64,000 bases of DNA. Source: Streptomyces albospinus. Its GTDB lineage: Bacteria; Actinomycetota; Actinomycetes; Streptomycetales; Streptomycetaceae. A model generated the notes under the pieces. It was not told the origin of the DNA. It saw only the letters and a list, made by a program, of their open reading frames with translations, and made no database searches. Position 1 is the stretch's first letter, and each line of letters opens with the position of its first letter. Location: NCBI RefSeq assembly GCF_014648695.1, contig NZ_BMRP01000001.1:525874-589873 (forward strand), written 5' to 3'. Made by a program: the position numbers and the translations under genes. Positions 1 through 10,236 of the stretch are shown here, piece after piece.

Positions 1-1507
<1,507 letters not shown>

Positions 1508-1866
1508 TGCCGGCCTCCTGCGGCTCAGGGCTCGGTCGGGTGGCGGCCCCGAGCCTGGGGGCACCTCCCAGCGTCAGCTGGCGGAGTCCCGGCCGCGCGC
1601 GGGCCCACCGCCCGCACTGTCGTGCTGCGTCGTGCGGTGCCTGCTGCGTCGTGCTGTGTCGCGAGGTGTCGTGCTGCGCTGTTCGGTGTCGCTCCCCGTT
1701 GTTCTGCCCGCAACCGGGCGTTGCCTCACGCTTCCGGCCGCCGTGGACGCCCGGCGCTCCCGCAGCCCGCCCGCGCGCCGTCCCCGCCCCGCCGCGGGCC
1801 GCGTCCATGACATTCCGAATCGTGGCATACCGCCCAACCCGCGCATCATCCGTCACAATCCGGCGT
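1508..1866. other. Intergenic region with GTCGTGCTG-type low-complexity repeats
   Basis: This divergent spacer lies between glgX and the first L,D-transpeptidase. Positions 1618-1685 hold a degenerate direct-repeat tract built on GTCGTGCTGCG/GTGCTGTGTCG. No gene with recognisable content was found on either strand. It must contain the promoters of both flanking genes, but I could not single out -35/-10 boxes. Confidence 0.5.
1555..1571. repeat. Short palindromic element, CTGGG-N7-CCCAG
   Basis: CTGGG and CCCAG arms flank a G/C-rich loop just upstream of glgX. From memory, near-identical GGGGGCACCTCCCAGC strings are scattered between genes in many Streptomyces genomes, so this may be one copy of a REP-like dispersed repeat. 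Only this copy is visible in the window. Confidence 0.4.
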
Positions 1867-3180
1867 ATGACCGGCCATCAGCACGACCGAGCAGGGGACC
1901 ACACGGGGGACCGACGGACGGACCGGACGACGGCCCCGGTGCCGGGCCTGCCGGTCCGCCGCGCGCCCTCCGGGGCGCCCCCGCGGGCGCCCCGTCTGCG
2001 CGCCGCCCGCGCACTGCTGGCCGCGCTCGCGGGCTGGGCGGCGCTGGCCGGCTGCGGCGGTCCGGACGCGCTGATCGGCAGTCCGCCGGCCACCCCGGAG
2101 GAGGCGATCCGGGTCCTGCCGGGCGACGGCGCGCGCGGCGTACGGGCCAACGGGCGGATGGAGGTCCGGGTCCAGGAGGGGCGGCTGGAGCGGGTGGAGG
2201 TCACCCGGACCGGCAGCGACGGCCGGGAATCCGTGGCCGGCCGCTTCTCGCGGGACGGGACGATCTGGCGGCCGGCGGCGGACTCCCTGGAACTCGGGGC
2301 CCGGTACACCGTCGACGCCGTCGCGCGAGACGCCGCCGGCCGCCGCCTGGCCCGCCACACCACCTTCACCACCTTCCTGCCCCCGCACCGCCTCATCGGC
2401 TACTACACGCCCGAGAGCGGCACCACGGTCGGCACCGGCCTGATCTTCTCGCTGGCCTTCAACCGCGCGGTCGTCGACCGCGCGGCCGTCGAGCGCGCCA
2501 TCACGGTCAGCGCCGAGCCGGGCGTCGAGGTCGCCCCCCACTGGTTCGGCCGCCGGCGGCTGGACTTCCGGCCCCGGCACCGGTGGCGGCCGGGCACCCG
2601 GATCACCGTCCGGCTGCGGCTGCGCGACGTGAAGGCCGGCCCCGGCTCCTACGGGCTCCAGCGCAAGACCCTCCACTACCAGGTCGACCGGGACCAGATC
2701 AGCGTCATCGACGCGGCCCGGCACACCCTGACCGTCCGCCGCTCGGGCCAGGTGCTGGCGACCCTGCCGGTGACCGCGGGCAACGCCGACAACCCCACCT
2801 ACAACGGGAAGATGGTGATCCTGGAGCGCCAGGTGGTGACCCGGATGGACGGCGACACCGTCGGCTTCGGCGCCGAGTACGACATCCCGGACGTGCCGCA
2901 CGCGATGCGGCTGACCCGGTCCGGGACCTTCCTGCACGGCAACTACTGGGCGCCGCCGCGGGTCTTCGGCGGTGCCAACACCAGCCACGGCTGCGTCGGG
3001 CTCAAGGACGTCAAGGGCGGTGGCCCGAACACCCCGGCCGGCTGGCTCTACCGGAACTCGATCGTCGGCGACACCGTGGAGGTCCTCAACTCCCGGGACC
3101 GCACGGTCGCCCCGGACAACGGCCTGGGCGGCTGGAACATGTCGTGGCCGGCCTGGCAGGCGGGCAGCGCGCTCCACTGA
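1867..3180 (+). CDS. L,D-transpeptidase lipoprotein (YkuD), copy 1
   Basis: This enzyme makes 3-3 peptidoglycan cross-links or attaches partners to peptidoglycan outside the membrane. From the ATG at 1867 it is 437 aa. A lipobox LAGC puts the lipidated Cys near residue 63, followed by two Ig-like (Ldt-type) domains over about residues 70-280. The YkuD catalytic domain carries His357 (LHGNYW) and Cys376 in SHGCVGL. The 60-residue stretch before the lipobox is unusually long and Arg/Pro-rich. The GTG at 1939 is an alternative start and neither start has a strong ribosome site. It is followed 179 nt later by a paralogue with the same domain order. Confidence 0.9.
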   Translation: MTGHQHDRAGDHTGDRRTDRTTAPVPGLPVRRAPSGAPPRAPRLRAARALLAALAGWAALAGCGGPDALIGSPPATPEEAIRVLPGDGARGVRANGRMEVRVQEGRLERVEVTRTGSDGRESVAGRFSRDGTIWRPAADSLELGARYTVDAVARDAAGRRLARHTTFTTFLPPHRLIGYYTPESGTTVGTGLIFSLAFNRAVVDRAAVERAITVSAEPGVEVAPHWFGRRRLDFRPRHRWRPGTRITVRLRLRDVKAGPGSYGLQRKTLHYQVDRDQISVIDAARHTLTVRRSGQVLATLPVTAGNADNPTYNGKMVILERQVVTRMDGDTVGFGAEYDIPDVPHAMRLTRSGTFLHGNYWAPPRVFGGANTSHGCVGLKDVKGGGPNTPAGWLYRNSIVGDTVEVLNSRDRTVAPDNGLGGWNMSWPAWQAGSALH

Positions 3181-3359
3181 ACGAGCCCCCGCCCGCGTTC
3201 GTACGCACGAGCGAACACCCACCCTCCCACTTGGGACTGAACGGTGACGTCCGGGGGGAGTTGAGTGTCAGTGCGGTGTGGTTATCTAGCGGCACGCGCG
3301 CGGCCTCGGGGCCGGCGCGCGGTGGTCCGCGGGCGGTGCGAGGGGAAGAGGGGCCAGTC

Positions 3360-4601
3360 GTGAACGTCCAGCCGATATCGGGGGAGCCGGCCCGCCGGCG
3401 GCCGTGGCCGCGCCGGGGGCGCGCCCCGCTCGGGCTGCTGCTCGGTTCGATGCTGCTGTTGGTGACCGCGTGCGGGGGAGGGGAGGAGGGCGGCGGCAGA
3501 CCGTCCGGCAAAGCGGGGTCGGACACCGCCGCCTCGCAGGCCGCCGTGACGATCGCGCCCGGGGACGGCGCGCACGACGTCGCCACCAGCGGCGCGCTGA
3601 AGGTGTCCGCCCAGAAGGGCCGGCTGCGGTCCGTCAAGGTCAAGGACGCCAAGGGCAACGAGGTCGACGGGAAGATATCCGGCGCCGGTGCCCTGTGGGA
3701 GCCGAGCGGCCATCTCGGCGCCTCGACGAAGTACACCGTCGACGCGGTCGCCGTGGACGCCCGGGGCCGCCAGGCCGCCGAGCACGCCACGTTCACCACC
3801 CTCGTCCCGAAGAACACCTTCATCGGCCAGTACAGCCCCGAGAACGGCCAGCAGGTCGGCGTCGGGATGCCGGTCTCGATCCACTTCACCCGGGGGATCA
3901 CCGACCCCGCGGCCGTCGAGAAGGCCATCACGGTCACGGCCCGGCCGGCCGTCCCGGTCGCCGGCCACTGGTTCGGCAACGACCGGCTCGACTTCCGCCC
4001 CCGGAAATACTGGGCGCCCGGCACCAAGGTCACCCTCAAGCTCGACCTCAACGGCGTCGAGGGCCGCCCCGGCGTCTACGGCACCCAGGCCAAAGAGGTC
4101 TCCTTCACCGTCGGCCGCAGCCAGGTCAGCACCGTCGACGCCCGCTCGAAGCAGATGACGGTGGTCCGCGACGGGAAGACGCTGAAGACCGTCCCGATCA
4201 CCGCCGGCGCGCCGGGCACCGAGACGTACAACGGTCAGATGGTGATCAGCGAGAAGCATCTGGTGACGCGGATGAACGGCGACACCGTCGGCTTCGGCGG
4301 CGAGTACGACATCAAGGACGTCCCGCACGCGATGCGGCTGAGCACCTCCGGGACCTTCATCCACGGCAACTACTGGTCGGGCCGGGACACGTTCGGCACC
4401 CGCAACGCCAGCCACGGCTGCGTCGGCCTGTTCGACGCCCGGGGCGGCGGCGACGGTTCCACCCCGGCGGCCTGGTTCTACCAGAACTCGATCATCGGCG
4501 ATGTCGTCATCGTCGAGAACGCCCACGACGAAACGATCCAGCCGGACAACGGCTTCGGCGACTGGAACCTCTCCTGGGACACGTGGCGGGCCGGCGGGTA
4601 G
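3360..4601 (+). CDS. L,D-transpeptidase lipoprotein (YkuD), copy 2
   Basis: This 413-aa paralogue of the preceding gene has lipobox LVTAC with the lipidated Cys at residue 38. A glycine/serine linker follows, then two Ig-like domains and a YkuD domain with HGNYW and the catalytic Cys354 in SHGCVGL. The GTG at 3360 is preceded by a purine-rich GAAGAGGGG stretch, and this start gives a normal-length lipoprotein signal. It shares YNG(K/Q)MVI and RM(D/N)GDTVGFG(A/G)EYDI blocks with copy 1, which points to tandem duplication. Two such genes side by side suggest partly redundant or condition-specific cross-linking. Confidence 0.93.
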   Translation: MNVQPISGEPARRRPWPRRGRAPLGLLLGSMLLLVTACGGGEEGGGRPSGKAGSDTAASQAAVTIAPGDGAHDVATSGALKVSAQKGRLRSVKVKDAKGNEVDGKISGAGALWEPSGHLGASTKYTVDAVAVDARGRQAAEHATFTTLVPKNTFIGQYSPENGQQVGVGMPVSIHFTRGITDPAAVEKAITVTARPAVPVAGHWFGNDRLDFRPRKYWAPGTKVTLKLDLNGVEGRPGVYGTQAKEVSFTVGRSQVSTVDARSKQMTVVRDGKTLKTVPITAGAPGTETYNGQMVISEKHLVTRMNGDTVGFGGEYDIKDVPHAMRLSTSGTFIHGNYWSGRDTFGTRNASHGCVGLFDARGGGDGSTPAAWFYQNSIIGDVVIVENAHDETIQPDNGFGDWNLSWDTWRAGG

Positions 4602-4653
4602 CCCGGCCGGATGCGGGGCGGCGGGCGGCGTTAACGCGTACTAACCTGCCCGC

Positions 4654-5421
4654 ATGACTGTGAATCTTGAGGTCGCCGACGGCGTCGGCACCATCCGCCT
4701 GGACCGCCCGCCGATGAACGCGCTGGACATCGCCACCCAGGACCGGCTCCGCGAGCTGGCGGAGGAGGCCGGCCGCCGCGACGACATCCGTGCCGTCGTC
4801 GTCCGGGGCAGCGAGAAGGTGTTCGCGGCCGGCGCGGACATCAAGGAAATGCAGGCCATGGACCACGCCGCCATGGTCGTCCGCTCGAAGGCGCTCCAGG
4901 ACGCGTTCACCGCCGTGGCCCGGATCCCCAAGCCGGTGGTCGCCGCGATCACCGGCTATGCGCTGGGCGGCGGCTGCGAGTTGGCGCTCTGCGCCGACTT
5001 CCGGATCGCCGCCGACGACGCCCGGCTGGGCCAGCCCGAGATCCTGCTCGGGCTGATCCCGGGCGCCGGCGGCACCCAGCGGCTGGCCCGGCTGGTGGGC
5101 CCGTCCAAGGCCAAGGACCTGATCTTCACCGGCCGTCACGTCAAGGCCGAAGAGGCGCTCGCCATCGGCCTGGTGGACCGCGTGGTGCCCGCCGCCGAGG
5201 TCCATGCGCAGGCGCACGCCTGGGCGGCCCGGCTGGCGTCCGGCCCCGCGCTGGCCCTACGGGCCGCCAAGGAGTCCGTCGACGCCGGGCTGGAGACGGA
5301 CATCGACACCGGGCTGACGATCGAACGCAACTGGTTCGCCGGGCTGTTCGCGACCGAGGACCGGGAGACCGGGATGCGCAGCTTCGTCGAGGAGGGTCCC
5401 GGCAAGGCCAAGTTCCGCTGA
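4654..5421 (+). CDS. Enoyl-CoA hydratase/isomerase family protein
   Basis: This 255-aa crotonase-fold enzyme probably hydrates 2-enoyl-CoA in fatty-acid or branched-chain acid beta-oxidation in the cytoplasm. Family features visible are the oxyanion-hole segment AAGADIKEM (about residues 60-68) and GCELALCADFRIAADD (about 105-120). The GAGGTQRLARLVG block follows with the Glu of QPEILLG before it, and then GRHVKAEEALAIGLVD. The length is normal for EchA proteins. It stands 52 nt after the L,D-transpeptidase and is probably an independent unit. The exact substrate cannot be read from the sequence. Confidence 0.9.
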   Translation: MTVNLEVADGVGTIRLDRPPMNALDIATQDRLRELAEEAGRRDDIRAVVVRGSEKVFAAGADIKEMQAMDHAAMVVRSKALQDAFTAVARIPKPVVAAITGYALGGGCELALCADFRIAADDARLGQPEILLGLIPGAGGTQRLARLVGPSKAKDLIFTGRHVKAEEALAIGLVDRVVPAAEVHAQAHAWAARLASGPALALRAAKESVDAGLETDIDTGLTIERNWFAGLFATEDRETGMRSFVEEGPGKAKFR

Positions 5422-5695
5422 TGCGCCTGGTGTTGACGGGACGCCTGGGGTTCGTCCGGGACGCGGTGCCTCGTGTGGGCGAATTGCCGAAAATCTCGTT
5501 GCACCTTAAGAGAACCTTGTCGGCGTGGCCCGTCGATCCACTGCGGGCGCGCGGTCGGTGCAGGTCAGCGAGGTGACGCCGAACCTTAACTGCCGCTGGC
5601 ATATGTCCTGTCGGGGGCGCGGAGCTGGTGATTCCGGACAACTGATTACGCCGGTTCCGCCCCCCGAGGTGCCGATCAGCGGCCATGATGGAGGC

Positions 5696-6223
5696 ATGGC
5701 GGGCCTCGATGGAATGGAGCAGCCGCGGCCGGGGAGTGGTACGGCCGCCGCGCGTCGGTGCGCTCCCGGTGCGGACCGGGAGGCGGCTCCGGCTTCCGTC
5801 GGTCCGGTGTCCGCGCCCCTCGACCTGGTCGGCGCCCCGACCCTCGGCGAGGTCAGACTCCCGTCGCGCCCCCAGTCCGCCGGCACCGCCCGGCGGTTGA
5901 CCGCCGCGGTGCTCCTGCGGCAGTGGCAGCTCTCGCCGCAGCTCGCCGAGCACGCGGTGCTGCTGGTCTCCGAGTTGGTCGGCAACGCCGTACGGCACAC
6001 CGGTGCCCGTACGTTCGGGCTGCGGATGCTCCGCCGGCGCGGCTGGATCCGCGTCGAGGTGCGCGATCCGTCCCGTGGCCTGCCCTGCCTGATGCCGGTG
6101 CAGGCGATGGACACCAGCGGTCGCGGCCTCTTCCTCGTCGACAAGCTCTCCGACCGCTGGGGCGTGGATCTGCTGCCGCGCGGCAAGACGACGTGGTTCG
6201 AGGTGCGGGTCAACGACCGCTGA
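5696..6223 (+). CDS. ATP-binding protein, anti-sigma-factor (RsbW/SpoIIAB-like) kinase fold
   Basis: This 175-aa single-domain GHKL ATPase is of the type very abundant in Streptomyces. It has an N-box VSELVGNAVRHTG (about residues 89-101) and a G-box DTSGRGLFLVDKL (about 140-152), with the typical ending GKTTWFEVRV. Such proteins act as anti-sigma factors or serine kinases of anti-anti-sigma factors, and no partner is encoded next to it. The start is uncertain: ATG 5696 has GGAGG but only 1 nt away, ATG 5714 is possible, and the frame stays open back to 5525. The GHKL core begins well after all candidates. Confidence 0.82.
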   Translation: MAGLDGMEQPRPGSGTAAARRCAPGADREAAPASVGPVSAPLDLVGAPTLGEVRLPSRPQSAGTARRLTAAVLLRQWQLSPQLAEHAVLLVSELVGNAVRHTGARTFGLRMLRRRGWIRVEVRDPSRGLPCLMPVQAMDTSGRGLFLVDKLSDRWGVDLLPRGKTTWFEVRVNDR

Positions 6224-6248
6224 CCGGGCGGGCCGCCCCGAGACGGGA

Positions 6249-6287
6249 CCGGGGCCCTCCCGCGGGATGCCGCGGGGTGGGCCCCGG
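6249..6287 (+). terminator. Strong hairpin after the ATPase gene
   Basis: CCGGGGCCC and GGGCCCCGG arms, extended inward by CCGCGG pairing, form a very stable stem about 25 nt after the stop codon. There is no U-tract, as is usual for Streptomyces terminators. Confidence 0.7.
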
Positions 6288-6614
6288 TGACCCGACCTCC
6301 GGCGGGCGGAAGGGGTGGGCCCGCGGGGTCGTGGACGGCCCGGACCGCATCGGCGGGGCCGCCGCGATCGACCATGGCAGCCGGGGCGGGGGGCGGTCAA
6401 AGACGCCGAACGGTAGATATTCGGGCATAGTGCTATTAATCGATCGCGCCCGCGGGGTGAGGTGTGCCACCGCGGGCCGCCTCCCGGCAGCGGTCCGTAG
6501 GATGGGACGTTCATCCGCGCGCCGGACCGGGACCAGCCGGACGCAGACCACCGGATCACCGAGCCCACCGGACACGGACCGCCGGATCGGGACCGCCATC
6601 GAGGGGGAGGGAAC
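6288..6614. other. Intergenic region upstream of the thiol-redox genes
   Basis: No gene is supported here. The stretch 6415-6445 (GATATTCGGGCATAGTGCTATTAATCG area) is the only AT-richer patch and is the likely promoter region for the downstream small-protein/DsbA/CcdA genes. No palindromic operator was recognised. Confidence 0.4.
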
Positions 6615-7037
6615 ATGCGCCAGCTGCGCCGGTCGGCGACGCTGACCCTGCTGCTCCTCCTCGCGGTCACCTTCGGGCCGATGCTCTGCCGGATCGGCGG
6701 CGACCAGGCATGGCTCGCGGGCCGGGCGGCGAGCGCCGCGGCGGCCCGGGACTCCGGTCCCGCCGGCCCGGCCGCACAGCGCGGCCTGCCGCTCGCCGAG
6801 GCCGCCCCGATCGCGGTCGCCGACACCTCCAAGAAGTGCTCCGGCCGCCATGCGCCGAGCCCCGACGAATCGGCCCCGATCCCGGCGCCGCACCGCGCCG
6901 AGCCGCTCACCCCGGCCACCACCGGCCCCGGGCCGCTCCCCGCGGACCTGCCCGCGCAGTTCGCGCGGGCCCGCCCGCCGACGGACGCCGCCCCCGCCAC
7001 CGACCGCACGGCGCTCCTGCCCGTACTGCGGATATAG
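6615..7037 (+). CDS. Small secreted or membrane-anchored protein of unknown function
   Basis: I do not recognise this 140-aa protein. It starts with a good ribosome site (GAGGGGGAGGGAAC before ATG) and a signal-like N-terminus, MRQLRRS followed by a run of Leu and Ala to about residue 22. The rest is Ala/Pro-rich and probably disordered, with two cysteines (LCRIGG near 25, KKCSG near 77). It lies 58 nt upstream of a DsbA-like oxidoreductase and a CcdA-like membrane protein in the same direction. A role in extracytoplasmic thiol or metal chemistry is possible but is only context. Confidence 0.6.
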   Translation: MRQLRRSATLTLLLLLAVTFGPMLCRIGGDQAWLAGRAASAAAARDSGPAGPAAQRGLPLAEAAPIAVADTSKKCSGRHAPSPDESAPIPAPHRAEPLTPATTGPGPLPADLPAQFARARPPTDAAPATDRTALLPVLRI

Positions 7038-7095
7038 GCCGCTGCCCCGACGCACCCGCCTGTTCCTTCCGCTTCCGTACGTCTGGAGCTTTCGC

Positions 7096-7875
7096 ATGCC
7101 CACTTCCGCTTCCCCCACCCGAAAACTGGCCGCGATCGGCGCGGTCGTCGCGCTCGTCGTCGCCGTGATCGCCATCGCGGTCGCCGTCGGCAAGGCCGTC
7201 GAGGGCGGCCGGGACGAGGGCGGCACCGCCGCACCCGGGACCGCCGCCTCCGCACTGCCGCAGGAGGACCCCGCACAGCAGAAGCTGTACGACGACTTCG
7301 CCCGGCGCACCAGCCGGCGCGTCGCCGGCGACCCGCTGGCCGTCGGCAAGCCGGACGCCCCGGTGGTCCTGGTCGAGTACGCCGACTACCAGTGCTCGTT
7401 CTGCGGGCGCTTCACCCGCGAGACCCAGCCCGCGCTGATCAAGAAGTTCGTCGACGCGGGCACCCTGCGCATCGAGTTCCGCAACTTCCCGGTCTTCGGT
7501 GCCGACTCCGAGCGCGCCGCCCGCGCCTCCTGGGCGGCCGGCCGGCAGGGCCGGTTCTGGCAGCTGCACGACCAGCTGTACGCCAAGACCCGCAAGGGCG
7601 ACGCGCTGGCCGAGGACAAGCTCGTCGACCTGGCGCGCGCGAGCGGCGTGCCGGACATCGAGAAGTTCCGCGCCGACCTGAAGAGCGCCGCCGCCGAACA
7701 GGCCCTGAAGAAGGACCAGGACGAGGGCTACCAGCTCGGCGTGCAGTCCACCCCGTCCTTCCTGATCAACGGCCGGCCGGTGGCCGGGGCCCAGCCCACC
7801 GCGGTCTTCGAGCAGGCGATCACCCAGGCCGCCGCCGCGGCGAAGGGCGGGCACGGCACGGGGGCCGGGAAGTGA
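7096..7875 (+). CDS. DsbA-family thioredoxin-fold protein, membrane-anchored
   Basis: This 259-aa protein has one N-terminal membrane segment (about residues 12-34), a short linker and a DsbA-type thioredoxin fold. The active site is CSFC in YADYQCSFCGRF (about residues 98-101). The cis-Pro loop is GVQSTPSFLINGRPV near the C-terminus. It probably forms or isomerises disulfides in exported proteins. The start ATG at 7096 has GGAG 9 nt upstream. It overlaps the next gene by 4 nt (GTGA), so the two are translationally coupled. The downstream CcdA-like protein is the likely electron-transfer partner. Confidence 0.92.
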   Translation: MPTSASPTRKLAAIGAVVALVVAVIAIAVAVGKAVEGGRDEGGTAAPGTAASALPQEDPAQQKLYDDFARRTSRRVAGDPLAVGKPDAPVVLVEYADYQCSFCGRFTRETQPALIKKFVDAGTLRIEFRNFPVFGADSERAARASWAAGRQGRFWQLHDQLYAKTRKGDALAEDKLVDLARASGVPDIEKFRADLKSAAAEQALKKDQDEGYQLGVQSTPSFLINGRPVAGAQPTAVFEQAITQAAAAAKGGHGTGAGK

Positions 7876-8768
7876 GCACCGACATCGGCTACCTCGCGGC
7901 ATTCCTGGGCGGCGCACTGGCGCTGGTCAGCCCGTGCAGCGCGCTGCTGCTGCCGGCGTTCTTCGCCTACTCCCTCGCCAACCCCGGCCGGCTGCTGGCC
8001 CGTACCGGGGTGTTCTACCTGGGGCTGGCCACGACGCTGGTGCCGCTGGGCGCGGCCAGTACGGCGGCCAGCAGGCTGTTCAACGGCCACCGCGATCTGC
8101 TGGTGGCGGTCGGCGGCTGGGTGGTGATCGCGATGGGGTTCGCGCAGATCCTGGGCCTGGGCTTCGCCTCCAAGCGCGCCCAGGCCGCCGCCGCCCGGAT
8201 CACCCCCCGCTCGGCGCTGTCCACCTTCCTGCTCGGCTGCGTCTACGGCCTCGCGGGCTTCTGCGCGGGGCCGATCCTGGGCGCGGTGCTGACCGTGACC
8301 GCGGTCAGCGGCTCACCGCTCTACGGCGCCTCGATGCTCGCCGTCTACGCCCTGGGCATGGCGCTGCCGCTGTTCGTCCTGGCGCTGCTGTGGGACCGCT
8401 TCCGGCTCGGCACCCGGGGCTGGCTGCGCGGCCGGGCCTTCCGCCTCGGCCGGCTGCACCTGCACACCACGTCGGTGCTCTCCGGCGCCTTCTTCATCGG
8501 CATCGGCGTACTGTTCCTGCGCTTCAACGGGACCAGCGCACTGCCCGGGATCCTGGACCCGGACGCCGAGATGCGGCTGGAGGAGTGGGCCACCCGGATC
8601 GGCAACGGCGTACCGGATTTCGTCCTGATCGCCCTTGCCGGGCTGGCCGTCGCCGCGGTGCTGGGCCGGATCGCCCTCCGGCCGGAGCGCGCGCCGCGGG
8701 CCGCCGACGACGACACCGCCGGGCCGGCGGCGGAGACGTCCGGCCCCGCCCCGTCGGACCGGTCCTAG
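7872..8768 (+). CDS. CcdA/DsbD-like transmembrane thiol-disulfide protein
   Basis: This 298-aa integral membrane protein has about six helices. The conserved VSPCSALLLPAFFAY near residue 22 and GLAGFCAGPILGAV in the second half-repeat supply the two redox cysteines of the CcdA family, which carry electrons from cytoplasmic thioredoxin to exported thiol proteins. The GTG start overlaps the stop of the DsbA-like gene. Its own stop shares the tetranucleotide CTAG with the stop of the convergent gene on the other strand. The C-terminal 40 residues are polar and disordered. Confidence 0.9.
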   Translation: MSTDIGYLAAFLGGALALVSPCSALLLPAFFAYSLANPGRLLARTGVFYLGLATTLVPLGAASTAASRLFNGHRDLLVAVGGWVVIAMGFAQILGLGFASKRAQAAAARITPRSALSTFLLGCVYGLAGFCAGPILGAVLTVTAVSGSPLYGASMLAVYALGMALPLFVLALLWDRFRLGTRGWLRGRAFRLGRLHLHTTSVLSGAFFIGIGVLFLRFNGTSALPGILDPDAEMRLEEWATRIGNGVPDFVLIALAGLAVAAVLGRIALRPERAPRAADDDTAGPAAETSGPAPSDRS

Positions 8769-9196
8769 GCGCTCAGCCGCCGGTGCCAGTGCGGATGCGG
8801 CCGGGGGCGCGGGCGGGCGTGCGGGGGGTGGGCGTCCGCCCGGCGCCGCCGGTCGTTGCACAGCAGGCACCTGCCGTAGCCCGGCGGCAGGGGGTCTTCG
8901 GGATCGCCGTACAGCGGATCCACCGCGCCGTTGGGGTGCAGGGGGCAGCCCGTCGGGCCGGGCGTCTGTGCGCCCAGCGAGCTGGCGGCGGTCAGCGCGC
9001 GCCGGAGGACGTCGACGAGCTGGTCGGCGTCCCCCCGGGTGGGCGCGGACGGCAAGGAGGAGGCGAGGTCGGAGGCGGTGGTCAGCGCGGTACGGAGTTC
9101 GTCCAGGCTTGCGTAACCCATGTCCTGGAGAGTAGGCGGCCCCACTGACAGCTGATCTTCCGATCGCACTTCGTGGCTTCCCATGGCCGCATGCAT
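8765..9196 (-). CDS. Conserved-looking hypothetical protein with a CxxC cluster
   Basis: I do not recognise this 143-aa protein. Residues about 25-75 look helical (GYASLDELRTALTTASDL), followed by a Cys/His segment (TGCPLHPNGAVDP then GRCLLCNDRRR) that could bind zinc. It ends in an Arg/His/Pro-rich tail. The ATG at 9196 has GGGAGCGGGC upstream, and the nearby ATG at 9120 (MGYASL) is an alternative start. It is convergent with the CcdA-like gene and their stops overlap. Coding is supported by codon use and by the compact N-domain. Confidence 0.6.
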   Translation of the reverse strand: MHAAMGSHEVRSEDQLSVGPPTLQDMGYASLDELRTALTTASDLASSLPSAPTRGDADQLVDVLRRALTAASSLGAQTPGPTGCPLHPNGAVDPLYGDPEDPLPPGYGRCLLCNDRRRRADAHPPHARPRPRPHPHWHRRLSA

Positions 9197-9262
9197 GCCC
9201 GCTCCCACCCACGATTTAGCACCGGGACGGTGACCGGCCCCTGGCCGGAGCATGACGGAACG

Positions 9263-9293
9263 GGGTGCCCGCACCGCGCGGGCGCGGGCACCC
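9263..9293 (-). terminator. Hairpin terminator downstream of nadE
   Basis: GGGTGCCCGC and GCGGGCACCC form a perfect 10-bp stem with an 11-nt loop just past the nadE stop codon. Confidence 0.7.
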
Positions 9294-9299
9294 GCCGCG

Positions 9300-10139
9300 T
9301 CACGGGGCGATCGGCAGCGCCCGCTTGTGCTCGGTGAGGCGGTAGCGCCGGACGATCGCCGCGAAGGCGTCCTCGTCGACCGGGCGGCCCTCCAGGAAGT
9401 CGTCGATCTGGTCGTAGGTGACACCGAGCGCGTCCTCGTCGGGCTTGCCCGGGTCGAGGGTCTCCAGGTCGGCGGTCGGGACCTTCCACACCAGCTCGGA
9501 CGGGGCGCCGAGGGCCTGCGCCACGGCGCGCACCCGGCGCTTGGTGAGCCCGGTGAGCGGTACGACATCGGCCGCGCCGTCGCCGAACTTGGTGAAGAAG
9601 CCGGAGACCGCCTCGGCGGCGTGGTCGGTGCCCACGACCAGGCCGTCATGGGCACCCGCGACCGCGTACTGCGCGATCATGCGCTGCCGGGCCTTGATGT
9701 TGCCCTGGACGAAGTCCTGATGGTGGGCGTCGCGGAAGGCGACACCGCCGGCCAGCGCCGCGGCCAGCGCCGCGTCGCTCGCCGGGCGGACGTCCACGGT
9801 CAGCAGCCGGTCGGCGCGGATGAACTCCACCGCCAGCTGTGCGTCCTTCTCGTCCGCCTGCTCGCCGTACGGCAGCCGCATCGCGTAGAACGTCGCGTCG
9901 TGGCCGGCCGCGCGGGCCCGCTCCACCGCGAGCTGGCAGAGCCGGCCCGCGGTGGTGGAGTCGACGCCGCCGCTGATGCCCAGCACCAGGGAGCGCAGGC
10001 CCGTGGACGTCAGCCGCTCTGTGAGGAAGGCCACCCGGCGCTCGATCTCCCGCTCGGCGTCGAAGGCCGTGGTGGACGGTGCCACCTGGAGTTCCTGGGC
10101 TATGTGCTGTTGCAGGGCCTTCGACGCCGGGTCGGTCAC
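9300..10139 (-). CDS. nadE: NH3-dependent NAD+ synthetase
   Basis: NadE converts nicotinate adenine dinucleotide, ATP and ammonia to NAD+ in the cytoplasm. The 279-aa protein is a single N-type ATP pyrophosphatase domain with the PP-loop SGGVDS at residues 56-61. It also has [13 protein letters not shown] (about 97-109), [19 protein letters not shown] and [14 protein letters not shown]. There is no glutaminase domain, so it uses free ammonia. The GTG at 10139 was chosen over the upstream ATG at 10163 because GAGGAG stands at the right distance. It appears monocistronic, with a hairpin after its stop. Confidence 0.96.
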   Translation of the reverse strand: MTDPASKALQQHIAQELQVAPSTTAFDAEREIERRVAFLTERLTSTGLRSLVLGISGGVDSTTAGRLCQLAVERARAAGHDATFYAMRLPYGEQADEKDAQLAVEFIRADRLLTVDVRPASDAALAAALAGGVAFRDAHHQDFVQGNIKARQRMIAQYAVAGAHDGLVVGTDHAAEAVSGFFTKFGDGAADVVPLTGLTKRRVRAVAQALGAPSELVWKVPTADLETLDPGKPDEDALGVTYDQIDDFLEGRPVDEDAFAAIVRRYRLTEHKRALPIAP

Positions 10140-10236
10140 GGGTGCTCCTCTGGTTCTCGTCACGCACTGTGTGCCGGCCGCGTGGGATTGTCACGCGGTG
10201 TGCCCGTTGCGCGTATCCGGATACTGCCGGAGAAGT

